Shown piece by piece: positions 12,847 to 25,194 of a stretch of 64,000 nucleotides of DNA; positions within the stretch are counted from its first letter, which is position 1; each line of letters starts with the position of its first letter. The position numbers and the translations under genes are program-made. The stretch covers positions 434,001-498,000 of the forward strand of contig QVRM01002215.1 in assembly GCA_003439945.1 (NCBI GenBank), read 5' to 3'. Origin of the DNA: Dermanyssus gallinae (taxonomy: Eukaryota; Arthropoda; Arachnida; Mesostigmata; Dermanyssidae). Under the pieces are notes generated by a model, which did no database searches, was not told the origin of the DNA, and was given only the letters and a program-made list of their open reading frames with translations.

Positions 12847-14940
12847 ATTATGGCTTTCGCACTGCAGTTACTATAGAGGGCTGTTAGCAACACTGTCTAC
12901 AGAAACTCGGCAAGAAACAAACGACGAAAGCATGTCGCTAAATGAAAAAGTCGCTGACAGGCCCCTTCTTGTGACTGTTGGACAAAGACAACGTGAAGGA
13001 GAAAGGAAACAGAAACGCAATAGAGATGTAGACATGATACGTATAAGGTGGTTGAAGATGACTAGCTGGACAACAAGTTTGCACCACCAGCAGCAACAAA
13101 GATGGATCGCATAACGGCTCTGACAGCAGAGCAGGCATCTTTCGATCGAACTCATTTTCGCAGGACGCGCACACCATGTCTCTCCCAAGAACCCGAACTA
13201 CGGACGAGGACCGATCAACGGCAGTAGCGGCGGCAGCAGCCATACAAATGAGAACAGCAGCGGCATCACCTTGATGGAGGTCATACAAGTGGTTATAATG
13301 AAAATGATGATGATGATGCTTGTGATCAAGACGAAGATGGTAACGGTGACATTGACGACGATATCACCGCAAACCCTAAAACAAACGAGCAAGCAATATT
13401 CTAATTAAGTCAAGGCAAACCACCAGAACCAGATGTTTTCTTATATATTTTAACGTTCCAATTATTTGGATCTAAAAAACACTTTTTGGCTTTGGCTACC
13501 ACGTTCATACCTGCCCTGGCCTGATTTCGATCTTTGTTAAAACAGAAATAAAATTATATACACGTGTATACAGAAACCCCTTGATTCATCAAAACTCTCT
13601 TGTAAGCTACTATGGTTAAACTTATTTGGGTTCAGGCCAACCCGTCCGAATAGCTAGCATTTTCATATCCGCCCTAGTTTGATTGTGTTCATCGTATATA
13701 TGAATCATTGCTTGTTGTAAAAACCTGCTCTAGCTACGACTCTGGAACATTGAGGCGAGAAGGAGGCACTAGCTCGAGCAGTTTTGTTAACGCCAAGGCA
13801 ATGAAGTTTTTCTTTAAATGTATATTGGCACTGACCAAGTAGTAAACTGTGGTTAATACACGACGAACTGGCCCATCAGCTCGTGCAGGTTGTTACGAAC
13901 ATTGTTTTCGTTTTTGTCACGTAAATTTCTAAACACACTGCGAGTGTGTACTAGCATGGCTCATCAGAATTAAGTTATAGAAATGGTAATGCCAATGTTG
14001 TGCCTAAGAGGTGGTATTGTATGGAGTGCACAGGTGTTTGCAAGAAATAAACTTGTTAATTAATAGATGGTATTGTTATGATCACTAATTAAGTGCGATC
14101 ATTGAACACGTGCACCACCGCCAGAAGCTATATCCTTTTGTATTCTGGACTATTTATAAGGCATTTATTATGATATCAATTGATACTCATTAGTAAATTA
14201 GCCTTTAAATAGAATTAGCGCAAATCTGCTATATACACGGCGCAAACGGTTAAAGTATACTGCTTACAAACCCTATAGTGGCCAATAAAAAGCTACTTAA
14301 ATATTTGTATAATAGGCGTACAACTGGAGTTTTATGCAGATCATATTATCAAGTAAGTACTACTCTAATTGCAAAGAACAAACAAATATGCAATAAGTTT
14401 TGTGGGTATGACCTTTACTCTTTGCGTATGTCCGTTTACTCAGAACGCAGTGACCAAACAGCACTGTTGTTACCGCCATAAGAACATACGTTAGAAGAGC
14501 TTGTGGTTTTGAATGGCATTACTTTTGTTACAATCCTATATATGTGGTCCATCAAAAGGTAGCTAACGCACACACTGGAGCGGGATTGCAATTCATTGTT
14601 TCCGTGGCGGCAGAGCGTCAGCAAACTTTATAGAGCGTGTCAAGTTTCCACTGAGTTTAGTATTTCAGCCATTAAATCCCAAAAAGGGGTGAATTTCTTT
14701 CGATTTCTAAATTATGCGTAATACTGACATCCTAAAAACCTTAACAGTTAAGAGCGGAAACAGTTCTGACTAAAATAATAATTGTTTTTGGGCCTGCGGA
14801 GAACAGCCGCAAAGGTAGCCTATAAATAAAAAAAGGCTATAAATAAAAAATAATATTCTGGATGGCTTTTTCACCATATTTGATCGGAGTAGCGGTGAAT
14901 TATGGCGCTGAGGCTACAGTGAATGTTGCTCGTGCTTTAA
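11300..14940. other. Unassigned DNA
   Basis: Apart from a (TA)n tract there is nothing I can assign. The stretch 13190-13400 has an acidic, Asp-rich short frame (GYNENDDDDACDQDEDGNG), but it has no ATG and no clear splice sites. Bases 11300-11700 may be degraded LINE linker belonging to the neighbouring minus-strand relic. Confidence 0.4.
12808..12841. repeat. (TA)n microsatellite
   Basis: About 17 TA units, uninterrupted. Confidence 0.9.
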
Positions 14941-14945
14941 CTAAG

Positions 14946-15551
14946 CACATTGTCGTATTTGTGAGCACATTCTGCTTTCTCTGAAAAATATATAATATCG
15001 CCTAGAAGATGCGACACGGTCGTTTAGAAAATAATTCGCAAAAAAGTACGTTTTTTTTGCCTTTACGTTCAATACCTCAAAATCATAACCTTAAGACCAC
15101 TCACTGCGCCCAAAACTAAAACATTCAGGCAAATGTGCCGATCATGCCGATCATTTTGGTACCAAATACATGGGAATGCGAGTCGTGGTTGCGGAGTAAT
15201 CGAGATTGAGTGCATGCATAAATGACCTACTTCATAAGATAAAGCACTCTATGTAATTTATGCATGCACTAAATCTCGACATGTCCTCCAAACAATCTTA
15301 GTTACTCCGCAACCGCGGCTCGCATTGCCATAAGTTTAGTATCAAAATTATCAACACGAAATATGCGCTTGCCTGAATGTTTTGAGCGCTGTAAGTGGTC
15401 GTAGGGTAATGATTTTAAGGTATTTGGTGTAAAAGCTAATAGAATAACTTCATTTTTGCAAATTCTGTTCTAAACGACTATGTCGCATCTTGTGGACGGC
15501 GTTATATGTTCTTCAGAAGAAGCAGAATTTTCTTACGAACACGACAATGTG
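14946..15551. repeat. Large imperfect inverted repeat (foldback), arms about 280-300 bp
   Basis: The left arm (about 14946-15224) and right arm (about 15254-15551) are diverged reverse complements centred near 15240. Paired segments include CACATTGTCG at 14946 with CGACAATGTG at 15542; GATGCGACA near 15008 with TGTCGCATC near 15481; ACATTCAGGC near 15121 with GCCTGAATGT near 15371; GTTGCGGAGTAA near 15188 with TTACTCCGCAAC near 15300; and TGCATGCATAAAT near the centre on both sides. Spacing is collinear with small gaps. No coding frame is apparent. It may be a foldback or MITE-type element, or two copies of one element head to head. Beyond the right arm, CCTGAAACACCCTGTATA (15734-15751) looks like a transposon end read inwards; no matching left end was found. 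Confidence 0.75.
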
Positions 15552-16674
15552 TTGCTAGTTGTCTAGCCATTGCACATTTTGAGCTCCCATTTCGGGCAAA
15601 AATGTCAGTGTCGCAAATTGCAGTAATTTCACTCTCACTCTAAAACAGGATTTCTCAGAGACCATGTTCCATTGGAAAAAAAAACATTTGCTTTAACGAG
15701 CTCTGCAATTTTATATATCGCCCTTCAAATATTCCTGAAACACCCTGTATATACATTTTTGATATATATATATATATACTTCTTAAGGTTAGGCACTCTC
15801 ATATTGTATTATATTATATTATAAAGTTATCTAGCACACAATATATAGGACCATCTATATCATATATGTGATAATATAATCTAACATATGCACACATATA
15901 CCATTGTGTGCATATGTTATGCATCTTTACATAAACATGTAGTTTCAGTACAACGACCGTATCTCAATAGGGCAGCGTTACAAATCCATTGTTTGCCCCA
16001 ATCCAATTTGCCATGCCGTGTGCAAGACACAAACACTCTGTCTGCTGAGCCATTTGATCTAAGATCGAACGTTAGACAGCTACGATGACGAAACGAAACG
16101 ACGAGCTGCTCGAACAAAGCGAACGAACGGATTCATCGTCCAATGCAACGATGGATCTGTTCCAACTTTCATACTTCAGCCGAGTTCAAGTATTCGAGTT
16201 GAATTGCGACGACTAAAGCAGCCCAACCCCATTGTAACTGCGCCAATATACAAACATATATTTAGCAATGGAACAACAAGGCGGTAGAACAATACAATAA
16301 AATAAATAGGCAATGAAAACTGGTAATAGGAGGGATAACAAAGCTAATATGTAGAATTTCTTCTGCGAGACTGCTGCGGACGTGGTGGACAGTTGCGTGC
16401 GCGACCAATGGATAAAGTACAACTGATAGGGAGCTCCTATTTGGTTGGTCCTCCTTATTGGTAAATATGTTGCAGGTAAAAGTCACCGACACATTCGTCT
16501 TACACGTTGGTTTCAAGATGTAAGCCCCTAATTGCTTGGAATTAAGAACAGAACGCGTATATTCTTCGAAGTTAACGTTGGCAGACAAGAGTCCACACAA
16601 AGATTTACCGAGCCAGTGAAGTAGCACTATAGCTGTGTGCGAAATGTCCAGTTTGCTTAGATTGTATATACGTA

Positions 16675-16745
<71 letters not shown>
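16675..16745. repeat. (ATT)n microsatellite, possibly a LINE/SINE tail
   Basis: About 24 ATT units. Immediately to the right lies TAATACGCTTTATTCAAGG. Read on the minus strand this is an AATAAA signal followed by (AAT)n, the form of a minus-strand retroelement 3' tail. The body of such an element (16760-17050) could not be recognised, so the tail idea is an inference. Confidence 0.8.
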
Positions 16746-16747
<2 letters not shown>

Positions 16748-19700
16748 ACGCTTTATTCAAGGAAATGTTTAGTCTGTTAACATCAAATTTCCATGGAGTT
16801 GGCGGGTTACTCTCCAAGGGAACATATGGTTAAGTGTTTGCTTTGTCGCTACAAACTTTGGAAGAATGTTCTTCTCACGACGCGTATATGCTTATATATA
16901 CGAAGATCCAATGAGTTCGCATATTGACTTTAAAATCATTCTTAGTTTATATTCCTGCCATTTACCATAATGTCAAGCAAACTTAAGTATCACTAAAAAT
17001 AAAGCCCGCTGTCCGTCAGAATAGGCGAATGGGACCGCTACGATTCGTTTTCTCTATCTGTTCCGCTTTCGGGCCGTTTTTACTTAAACCCTGCCTTGGC
17101 TCCTACCTGCGTAAGGGTACTATTTCTACTAGGTACTACTACTCTGCCTCAGGGTACTATTATATAGACTATGGACTACCAAAGTACGTCAAATGACGGG
17201 TGGTCTTCCGTTTCTTTTACGTCTCCCTCCAAGCTACAACGGGGCGAATCGTGTTATCCAATCACAACCCAAACGCAAACGTGACGCTCAGGTCCGGATG
17301 TGAGCCTGCAAGATTACTTCCGCTCTGGTTGGACAGGCGAGTATCGGACCCGGAATCGGAGGCACTGAGTCTAGTTGTTTGCGACTGAGATGACTTAAAA
17401 CGGCTTAATGACGAGGCGGCAACGCGGAATCAAACGCACAAGACAAACTTTATCTGGGGGACACCTCGAATTCCTATAGATACGCGTTGACCTCTATCCG
17501 CGCATTGCATCAACGACGACAAGCTCTTAAAAACCCCGTGGTAGCTCTGGCCTCTGGCAAAACACTTGATGCCTTGCTAAGACCCCTGGGTAGCTCTAGA
17601 CCGAGTGCGAATCTTTGTGAGGGGGTATAGAGTTGTATGATCTTGATGGGCGCCTTCTCAATATGTATATAAGTCAAAGTGTTATAGTTATTTGTAGATG
17701 ACTATTATACATCAGTTGCCATTATTTATATGTAACGTATATTTATTTTGAAATTTTCAACTTAAACAGTTAGATCTACGATGTCCCTTTGCAGGAGGCC
17801 TAGTCTAACCAGGTCGTCAGAGGATTCAGACTCTTATACACCACCTATAGTGATGGTGCAGACATTAAATCGCCGAGGCTTACCAGGACCAACCAGACAT
17901 CATGTACTTGCGGGACATCGTATTTTCGGATTTTATTCCGGCGGGCACGATTGATGTTGCGATTCGTGATTTCAAAAACCCGCAATGCAACACAACAGTA
18001 TTATTTTCAGCAGATATATGCATTTCTAGTAATCGTAGATAAGGCTGTGAAACACTTGCTTAATGCTCTTAGTGTGAGCTGTGAACAGTATAGTCGTTTG
18101 AGAGCACGACAGAGTAACAGCCACATGGCGATAATACCACATTACAAACTATTCTCAGTTAGACCAAATACTGGTTTTATTACTCATAATTAATAGTAAT
18201 GAACATGCCAAATAACACAACCAAGTAAATAGTAGTAATTTAAGAGTTACATAGTAAATAAGTTTTGCCTTTTACGCAAGAACGTGGAGACCTTCTTTAT
18301 GTTTTTTTTTTAACCTCCTTACGTCGCAAACTAACATCAAGTTTATGCAGCCATTTCACGTGAAATTGAACTATACATAAATGCTGTGAATGAATGATCG
18401 TCGGAATTAAACTGAGGATCGGATGTACTTCCTACGTATGCCTGATTGATGAAATGTTCCAACACATGATTAACGGACGTGTGGGAAAATGTATTTATGG
18501 CTTGTTGCATATGCTACGCACTTGACATTCACGTATTGGTACACAAATGGTTGCTGCTGGGTGAGTTCCTTCATTTGCTAAAATGCGACAGTTCTCTAAG
18601 CTCGACAATGCACGTGAGTAGCGATGAATATTATGATGCCCACGCCCGGCACCGTCCCACCACTTCAGTTGCAAACGTGTAAACAATGTAATTGCTCAGA
18701 TCTTGCGGCGATGACCTTATGCAGAAGGCGTTGCTGATTACAATGGCTAAGGTTGTGTTACTCTATGTACGTTTAGAGATCATTAATAGGGTAGTAAATG
18801 TCATGTGGCATGTACTGTATGTATACTAATAATATATATCTCCTGTTATTTCAAATTTATCCAGTATCAATATTTATCCTATTCTAGAAATAAGGAGGCA
18901 AGCAATACGAGAAAGGGAATATCGTCAGAGATATTAAATTCTAGCTAAGATATGCCCGTAGTACAATATCGTATTATGGAATATTTTGAGAATGCATGAT
19001 GCACGTGTGTCGCCGGCTGCAAACATCGACTAGCAAACATCGACAAACCCACTAAAGTTGGATTCTTTCCCAGTCCTTTAATGTAGGAATTGTATGATGT
19101 TTGCTTAAAACCGGTCCTACTCCGCTTCCGGACCGGCTACGTAGGTGCCAGTCCCCACGCCCAGAGCTCCCAGCCTCGTTGCTCGCTATCTCCTTCCCTG
19201 GGCCTCTCATCTTGAATAACGTTACCTGTTTCAGTCCTAGTAACACCGCACCGCGCCTTCTCCTTCGCCGTGTTGGACTGTATAGTGAAGTCTAGGAGAG
19301 TATTTGAGCAACGGTACTAGAGAACCCTTATAGTATACTTTGGCTCCGGTCCATATGCATAAGCCACGGATCCGCTAGTTGCGGACTGCACCAATGCACC
19401 TCTGCTAGTCGCCTAGCGTTGTCGGAGATCGTGGTTTCGACGTAACGTCTTAGCAGCATGGCCAAGTATGGCTACCACCTGCGATACACCTATCGCCAGG
19501 TAAAATGTCAGATGGTGCAGACTATTATAAGCTACGCCTCTTTTCTAGTTCATCTCGGTTTGTGTGGCGTGCAAATTACATAAAAACACATCGTATGCCT
19601 AAAAGTTCCTTTATTGCACGCGATGCCTTTCATTAGAGCATTCTATCTAAGATCAAACAATAATAATAATAATTATTATTATTATATTTATTAACTGACA

Positions 19701-20108
19701 TTAATAGCAGTGCAGTTTGACTATGCCCACATATGAACCAATGCTAACATTTCGATAGTCCTATGCCCGACAGGTATCACTGTTAACGACAATATATTTG
19801 CAAAAAAGCATTACGAGTCAAGGCGTAGGCACCGCAGGGAGTGGGCATAACAACGGTATCTGCACCTATGCAAACATACCTCTGGATATCGTTGTGGATA
19901 GTCAGATTATTTATATATACCATGACCTGGGCGGGATCATAGATCAACAGAAAGTAGCATAGCGGCAATATCATCCATTTCCTCGATGTGTCCCTCCACA
20001 TTGTTACTTCTACTTTAACTACGCACCATTTCTAGCTTCGCAGTATTGCCAGGGTGAAATGTCCCCGGTTATCTAGCTCTATTTAAGGAACACCTAGTAA
20101 TATAATTT
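16746..20108. other. Unassigned DNA
   Basis: No supported genes. A degenerate pair of blocks sharing GGTAGCTCT lies at 17539-17600. A short GCAAACATCGAC direct repeat lies at 19020-19045, followed by CCCACTAAAG; this may be a weak fourth copy of the repeat family at 8660/9655/56928. An (AAT)n/(ATT)n mini-palindrome lies near 19659-19690. Confidence 0.4.
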
Positions 20109-20123
20109 ATTATGTCGTTATAT
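20109..20123. repeat. Target-site duplication, left copy (PHD-LINE copy 1)
   Basis: ATTATGTCGTTATAT is repeated exactly at 23936-23950, on the other side of the LINE. Seven extra bases (20124-20130) separate it from the element's first base, possibly non-templated additions at the 5' junction. Confidence 0.85.
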
Positions 20124-20146
20124 GTCGTTGTCTGCTAGCAGTCGTG

Positions 20147-21057
20147 ATGCTCGAAGTGTGCGCTCCCGTTAAAAACGGGTGAACAACTGGTTGTGTGCAG
20201 CCAAGGCTGCTCAAAAGTGTTTCACGGGGATTGTCTCAACCCCGTGCTCCCCAAGGATGCGCACTCGGCTCCCTGTGAAGCCTGTGACACTCAGGAACCA
20301 AGCCAAGGTACGTTGACCGGCCGTTTGAGTAAACTACAGTGGAACTTTGTGAAACTGTGGTTAGCACACACGGAACTGCAGGAGCGGGTTGCCAAAATCG
20401 AGGCAATCCCGCAAGAACAGTTTGCCGCACCCCTCACGCTTACAGGGGGTTTGAACTCCACGCTAACTTTGACGCCAAGAGAAGCTCGGCGTCAAAGTCG
20501 TGCAAAGTTGAGTAATAACAGTTGAAACTTAAACGGCACTGTTGTTGAGATGGAACCACCGGGTGGTAGGTCATCGACGTCACCAGCTGCGGTAACAACA
20601 ACACCGACAGCAGATCCAGCTGATCCACAACCGGAGGAGAAGGCAGACGACGATGGCTTTGTTGTGGTTCGTAAACGACGAGACAACAAGACAAAACATC
20701 GAATGCAGAGGGGCAGCGCAACAGATGATATAGGCGGATTTGAAGGATATGCCAGACCTGGGAAGATCTGCGCCTTGAGAGTGGCACGATTGGCGCAGAA
20801 GACGTCGGCGGTCGGGCTGCAAGCGTGGCTAGCTGGCAGGGGCATAACTGTGAAAGCGGTGTGGAAGCTAGATACGTACGCATGGTAGTGATGCTGTGTT
20901 CTGTGTGGTGGTGCGTGATGAAGATTACGCAAACTGTTGCAGAAATGAATTCTGGCCGAAGGGAAGCCTGTTCCGTCGCTGGGTTGGGGACGTCCTCTAC
21001 GAGAGGATGGTTAAGGAGAGTTTTAGTGCGCCTGGTGGTCCAAGCCCTCGTAAGTGA
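20147..21057 (+). pseudogene. Broken ORF1 of PHD-LINE copy 1 (PHD-finger protein)
   Basis: The start region reads ATGCTCGAAGTGTGC where copy 2 has ATGTTCGGATGTTCGAAG. Eight bases are lost between two TTCG repeats, which frameshifts the PHD finger directly after the ATG. The remaining open stretch (20193-20525) contains most of the zinc-binding residues and the LQERVAKIEAI helical segment. About 145-150 bases of the charged middle region are then missing compared with copy 2. A second open stretch (20550-20888) continues in another frame through the Asp-rich segment into KICALRVARLAQKTSA. The ancestral stop, TGA at 21055-21057, is preserved. In an intact element this protein would bind element RNA or DNA as part of the retrotransposition particle. 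Confidence 0.85.
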
Positions 21058-21084
21058 CTGTCCAGTTCTAGAACTTCGAGCGTA

Positions 21085-23872
21085 GTGGCAAACATACCTC
21101 TGCGAGTGCTTCTCTAGAATTGTGAGGGACTTAAGGGGGCAATTAATCTTGCACGTGATGACATGTTTAAGTTGGTTGACATTGCACTCCTTACGGAGAC
21201 ATTTCAGCGGGACGAACTGCATATCAATGATATGCAGGGGTTTCACCAGCTGGCTGTCTTACCTGCGGGAGGTCGGGGAAGACCTGTGGGTGGGTTATCT
21301 ATCTACCTACATAAACGTTTACCACCGATGCAATGCGTCAGGAAAGATGAATACTGCGTAGTGCTCTCCTCTGGGAGGGTAAACGTCGCTGTATTCTATT
21401 TCCCACCCACATTCGATTCAGCGGAGGTTGCTGAGACGGTGAGCTTTGGACTTTCAAAGTTAAATCTGACCATGCCAACTATCGTTGGCGGTGATTTCAA
21501 TGCCAGAATCGATTGTGGGGCCAACGATGATAAAGGCGAGGTGCTGCTTCAGGTGATGGAAAATATTGGTCTGAAATGTGCTAACGCGCGTGAAGACGAT
21601 ACATATTTAAGTCACAATGGAAGCAGCACCATCGACCTGTTGTTTCACAACTTTGTCAGCCGTGAAATTGAAAGCTTCGATGTTCTTTATGAAGCGGCTC
21701 GAAAGCACCAACCAGTGTTAGCCGTTGTCGATATTTGGCGAGACCGACATAACCCGCCGCGCTGGTCTGCAATGAGACGGATTAATCTATCTCTTTTGGA
21801 CAGAGCGGTGGGCGGTCTTGAGGTAAGCCCTGACATCGATTCCACTTGTGATCAGTTGGAGAGAAGGATGAGAAGTGCAGTGAAGTGGGAAAGGTTATGG
21901 CAAAAGAGATCACGCCCATGGTACCCTCGAGCCTGCTACCTCGCCCACGGTGAAGTGCTCGGACTCCTGCGCCAAGCAAGAGCCAAGGCACCATCATCAC
22001 TGCAAGCCAGGCGGGACTACTTTGAACGCAGAAAGGCGTATATAAGGCTCTGCTATGATCATAAAAGGGGACACGCAAGGCGGGAGGAACGACGGCTGCT
22101 CGAAAGGGCAGAACGAGAGCCCTCAGCTTACATCGTGCGACCTCGTAGGGCGGTGAACCCGCTTAGCGACGGGCAGGTAAAGAGCCACCTAACTAATATT
22201 TTGTTCAATCGTGACGTTGCGGCCGTATTTCCAATCGTACAGCATCCGCTTACACTGGAGCAGCACAACATGAATCTGCCTTTCGAGGTGGAGGAGGTGT
22301 GTCAGGTCCTACGGTCAATCCCGAAGAGAAAGAGCTCAGGGCCCGATCAGGTCTGCTATGAGCATTGGATCCAGTCACTTCCTCTCTTGGCAGAAACTCT
22401 TTGTGATTTCTTTAACGGAATTATAAAGAGGGGGCGCATGCCTAAAGTCTGGCATGTCGCCAGGCTTTCTCTTCTGTTCAAGGGTAGGCATGGTGATGAC
22501 AAGCAGGATCCAAATCTCTATCGTGGAGTGGCGTCAGAACGCACATTGAAGAAGTTTTTCTGTAAGTTTGTTATTCGACGGATTGAGCGGGTGGCTGAAG
22601 AGGCACTTCCACCGGAGCAATTCGGTTTTCGGAGAGGCCGAGGCACCCGTGATGCAATCCATGTTCTCCAGTCAGAAATCGTGCGGGCTGTGGCACAACC
22701 CAAAGGTCATCTGTATGCAGTCTTTATTGACTGCGTTAAGGCCTTTGACAAAGCCCCTCGTCATCTGCTGGTTGAAGCATTCCAGTGTGTAATAGCAAGT
22801 TTCTTTGAGGAGGACACCTTGTTGGTAGACGGTGAGCAGGGTGTATTAGAGATTAAGCAAAATGTGGGAACTCCGCAAGGAGACCCGCTAAGCTGCGTCT
22901 CGTTTACACTTCTCCTTGCTGACCTCGTCGGTTACGTCCGACAGGAGTACCAAAAAGCCGTAGTGGTAATGTATGCAGATGATATCGTGGTCGCTCATCA
23001 CGATGTAGGTGCCACCAAGCGCATTACCTCTATGATAGAGGCGTTCCTTGTCTCGAAGGGACTTGAGATAAACACCAGACAGACCAAAGCCATGAAATTC
23101 AGGCGTGGAGGTCGATTGGCTGCCAGAGACGTTATACGTTGCTGCGGCCAACCATTGGAGTATGTTGACTCTTTCCAGTAAATTGGCCTTCGGGTTCATT
23201 ATACGGGAACGACGTTCATAGCGCATGTTAACGAACCAGTACGGAAGGCACTTGTCTCTCTTAGGGACGGGAAGAAGGCAATGTCCGAAGACTGTCCGTT
23301 CTCTCAGCAGTGAGGCTCTTTATGCTTAACATTAAAAAAAAATGCCGGGGCTGATGTACAGTCTTGACAGGGTGTGGAACCACCTTACGCTGGCGAATTT
23401 TAACCAGCTTGAAATGTGTTTTTAATTATATATGAAGCAAGTGCTCTGCTTGCCTATCCGAGCGAGGAGCCGCTTTGTGTATCTCATGTCAGGCTGCCCA
23501 CCGGCTGCTGAAACAATACGACTAAGGCTGAAGATGCCGCGTACAGTACCTTACGAATGTTTTATTTCGGAGTGGGAAGCTAAAGTCGAACAGGCCAGAC
23601 GGGAGGTCAATGGTTTGGACGTTTTCAATGCCTTGCACCTTTGGTCTGGTCCTGCATGTGACAATCGCCACGTATACACCAGGTACATAGTGCATGGTTA
23701 TCACTACCTGGTATGTTCAAACGCAACCTTTCACGAGGAGTACGAGTTGTGCACCTGCCGGTTCTGCCTGCAGAGGTGTGCCAAGTACCATGCAGTGGAA
23801 TGCACAGCGCTGGACCGAAAGTCGTTGCACTACTTCTCTCGTCGGAAGCGTGAAGAAGATAGAGCCTCATGA
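21085..23872 (+). pseudogene. Broken ORF2 of PHD-LINE copy 1 (endonuclease + reverse transcriptase)
   Basis: The reading frame follows the ORF1 TGA without an ATG, starting at GTG GCA AAC. The eleventh codon, Trp (WNCEG of the endonuclease) in copy 2, is TAG here at 21115-21117. A 672-codon open stretch (21163-23181) then covers GGDFNARID, SSGPDQV, VFIDCVKAFDKAP, GTPQGDPLS and MYADDIVVAH. It ends where TAT of FQYLGL has become TAA (23179-23181). Other lesions: three codons lost (VPG) before IWRDRHNPP, nine codons lost after motif A (RAGVGGSLL), and several indels between about 23260 and 23430, including a run of As. A final open stretch (23432-23872) carries the C-terminal CTCRFCLQRCAKYHAVEC box. 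Confidence 0.93.
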
Positions 23873-23935
23873 AGAAACATTTTTGAAATGTATATTACAC
23901 TCAATTTGAGTGAAGTAAACATAATTGTAATTGTA

Positions 23936-23950
23936 ATTATGTCGTTATAT
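23936..23950. repeat. Target-site duplication, right copy (PHD-LINE copy 1)
   Basis: Exact repeat of 20109-20123, directly after the element's TAATTG-type tail. Confidence 0.85.
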
Positions 23951-25160
23951 ATAGTCTCCTCGCCAATACTGCCCCTTGTAACCACGACCTCAGTTAAAAC
24001 GTGTGTTATCTACTCATATGTGAACGCGAGACGGGTTTTGTAAGTTTTGCAGGTAGATGTGTGCTAAAACCGATAAACGTGCGATGACCTAAGCGAATAG
24101 TGAAATAGTGTGCCAGGCTTATCATAGCTTTCCTAATCCAATGGAAATTATGGATTTAGTAGGTTGGATGATATATACGTTTCGTAACATAAGATTTTTC
24201 ATGCGATGCTGCCAGTAAAACAAAACATCTCGGGTTCCAGGCGCTATCGAAACCACTTGTTTAGAGTGTTGGCTGCTAATCGACTACTACACAAGGTAGA
24301 TAAAGCAGTTCGTAGCATGAAATACAAGCAATACACAAACAAAGACGTTATACCTTTTATTGTTCAGCATAGTCTCCCCTAACCTCAACACTTTATTCCA
24401 AAGATCCGGAATGGCCTTTAGAAATTGGAATACAAAGGAGAGCTCCTTTATTCACAAAATAAATGATAAGAAACAACTGGCCGCAGAAGGGACCTGCACA
24501 ATCGTCTTGCTGTGAATATCCCTGGCTACGCACCAGGCGTACATAGTGCTGATGTGCTTCGTCCATGCAACGCAATTGAGCACGTATATTATTTGGCTTC
24601 CGCCATTGTTTAGCCGCATTTTAAAAATTATTAATGAGGTCCGCATCCACAATTTATGTAGAACCCGTTTGTCATTATTTCTAAGTTTGTCTATTAAGAG
24701 CAGTAAAACAATGTGGTTCAGTTAGAGATCGCATCTCCTGTGTAGTTTCTTTAAGAATCTCCTTTGCTCACCTTTAGGCACACCTATGTATTCACACAAA
24801 TGTGGATGTCAAACGGGTGAACAGCATGCACGTTTGGACAGCAAAATCGATTTGTACAAATTAAGGTATACCGCAGGCTCATTAACAATGAAACAGCAAA
24901 ACAACATATTCACAAGTATATATGTTGCAGCGTCTAACTCTTTAATACGGGCGGAAAATGTGAGGTCCGTCGACACTAACAGCTCAAAATCCCGCGTCAC
25001 ATTAGTAGTTGGCAGTGTTAAAATATTAAGTAAGCAGTTTAGCTCGGAAGATCCTTGTTTTAAAACAAAGCACTTCTAAACGGAGAGCTGCATAACGTTG
25101 TCAATGCACCACAGGATGACGTAGCCCATAGCGGACGGTAGTGCTGGATGCCCCCCAGTA
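23951..25160. other. Mostly unassigned; possible scrap of mariner C-terminus
   Basis: On the minus strand around 24420-24365 one frame reads SVEVRGDYAEQ and another LWNKVLRLG. Both resemble the conserved C-terminal end of mariner transposases (K-C/V-x-E/L-x-GDY-x-E). No catalytic motifs or terminal repeats were found beside it, so this is only a hint. The rest of the interval shows nothing I can assign. Confidence 0.25.
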
Positions 25161-25162
25161 TA

Positions 25163-25194
25163 CGAGGTGTGTTCAATCGTTATCGCGACTTTTG
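25163..25194. repeat. Mariner 5' terminal inverted repeat
   Basis: Starts CGAGGTGTGTTCAATCG and continues into TATCGCGACTTTTG, which pairs with the 3' end. It is preceded by TATA, so the exact TA target duplicate could be 25159-25160 or 25161-25162. Confidence 0.85.

Larger units (their letters stand above)
20131..23935 (+). mobile_element. PHD-LINE non-LTR retrotransposon, copy 1, full-span but inactive
   Basis: The element starts TCTGCTAGCAGTCGTG, as copy 2 does, and ends in a short TAATTG-type repeat (near 23920-23940), so both ends are present. It encodes a PHD-finger ORF1 and an apurinic-type endonuclease/reverse-transcriptase ORF2, both disrupted. It is highly similar to copy 2 in nucleotide sequence. 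Compared with that copy it lacks about 145-150 bp of ORF1 and carries stops and frameshifts in ORF2. The 15-bp duplication around it shows insertion by target-primed reverse transcription. The ORF1 type (PHD finger, WPxG C-terminal box) and the microsatellite-like tail suggest the CR1 group; that assignment is an inference. Confidence 0.92.

Noticed and set aside
13190..13400. Acidic, Asp-rich frame as an exon
   Set aside because: No ATG, an in-frame stop just upstream, no convincing polypyrimidine tract or splice donor; low-complexity GAT/GAC triplets explain it.
15960..16085. tRNA-like or SINE head on either strand
   Set aside because: GTTCGATC-like and CTCAGCAGA-like boxes occur in the wrong order for an RNA polymerase III promoter.
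20440..21246. 268-codon minus-strand frame inside PHD-LINE copy 1
   Set aside because: It is the antisense shadow of the LINE ORF1/ORF2 region; the plus strand carries the recognisable motifs.
24363..24640. A second complete mariner element on the minus strand
   Set aside because: Only a GDYAE-like end is visible; no catalytic Asp motifs or terminal repeats, so it is kept as a hint only.
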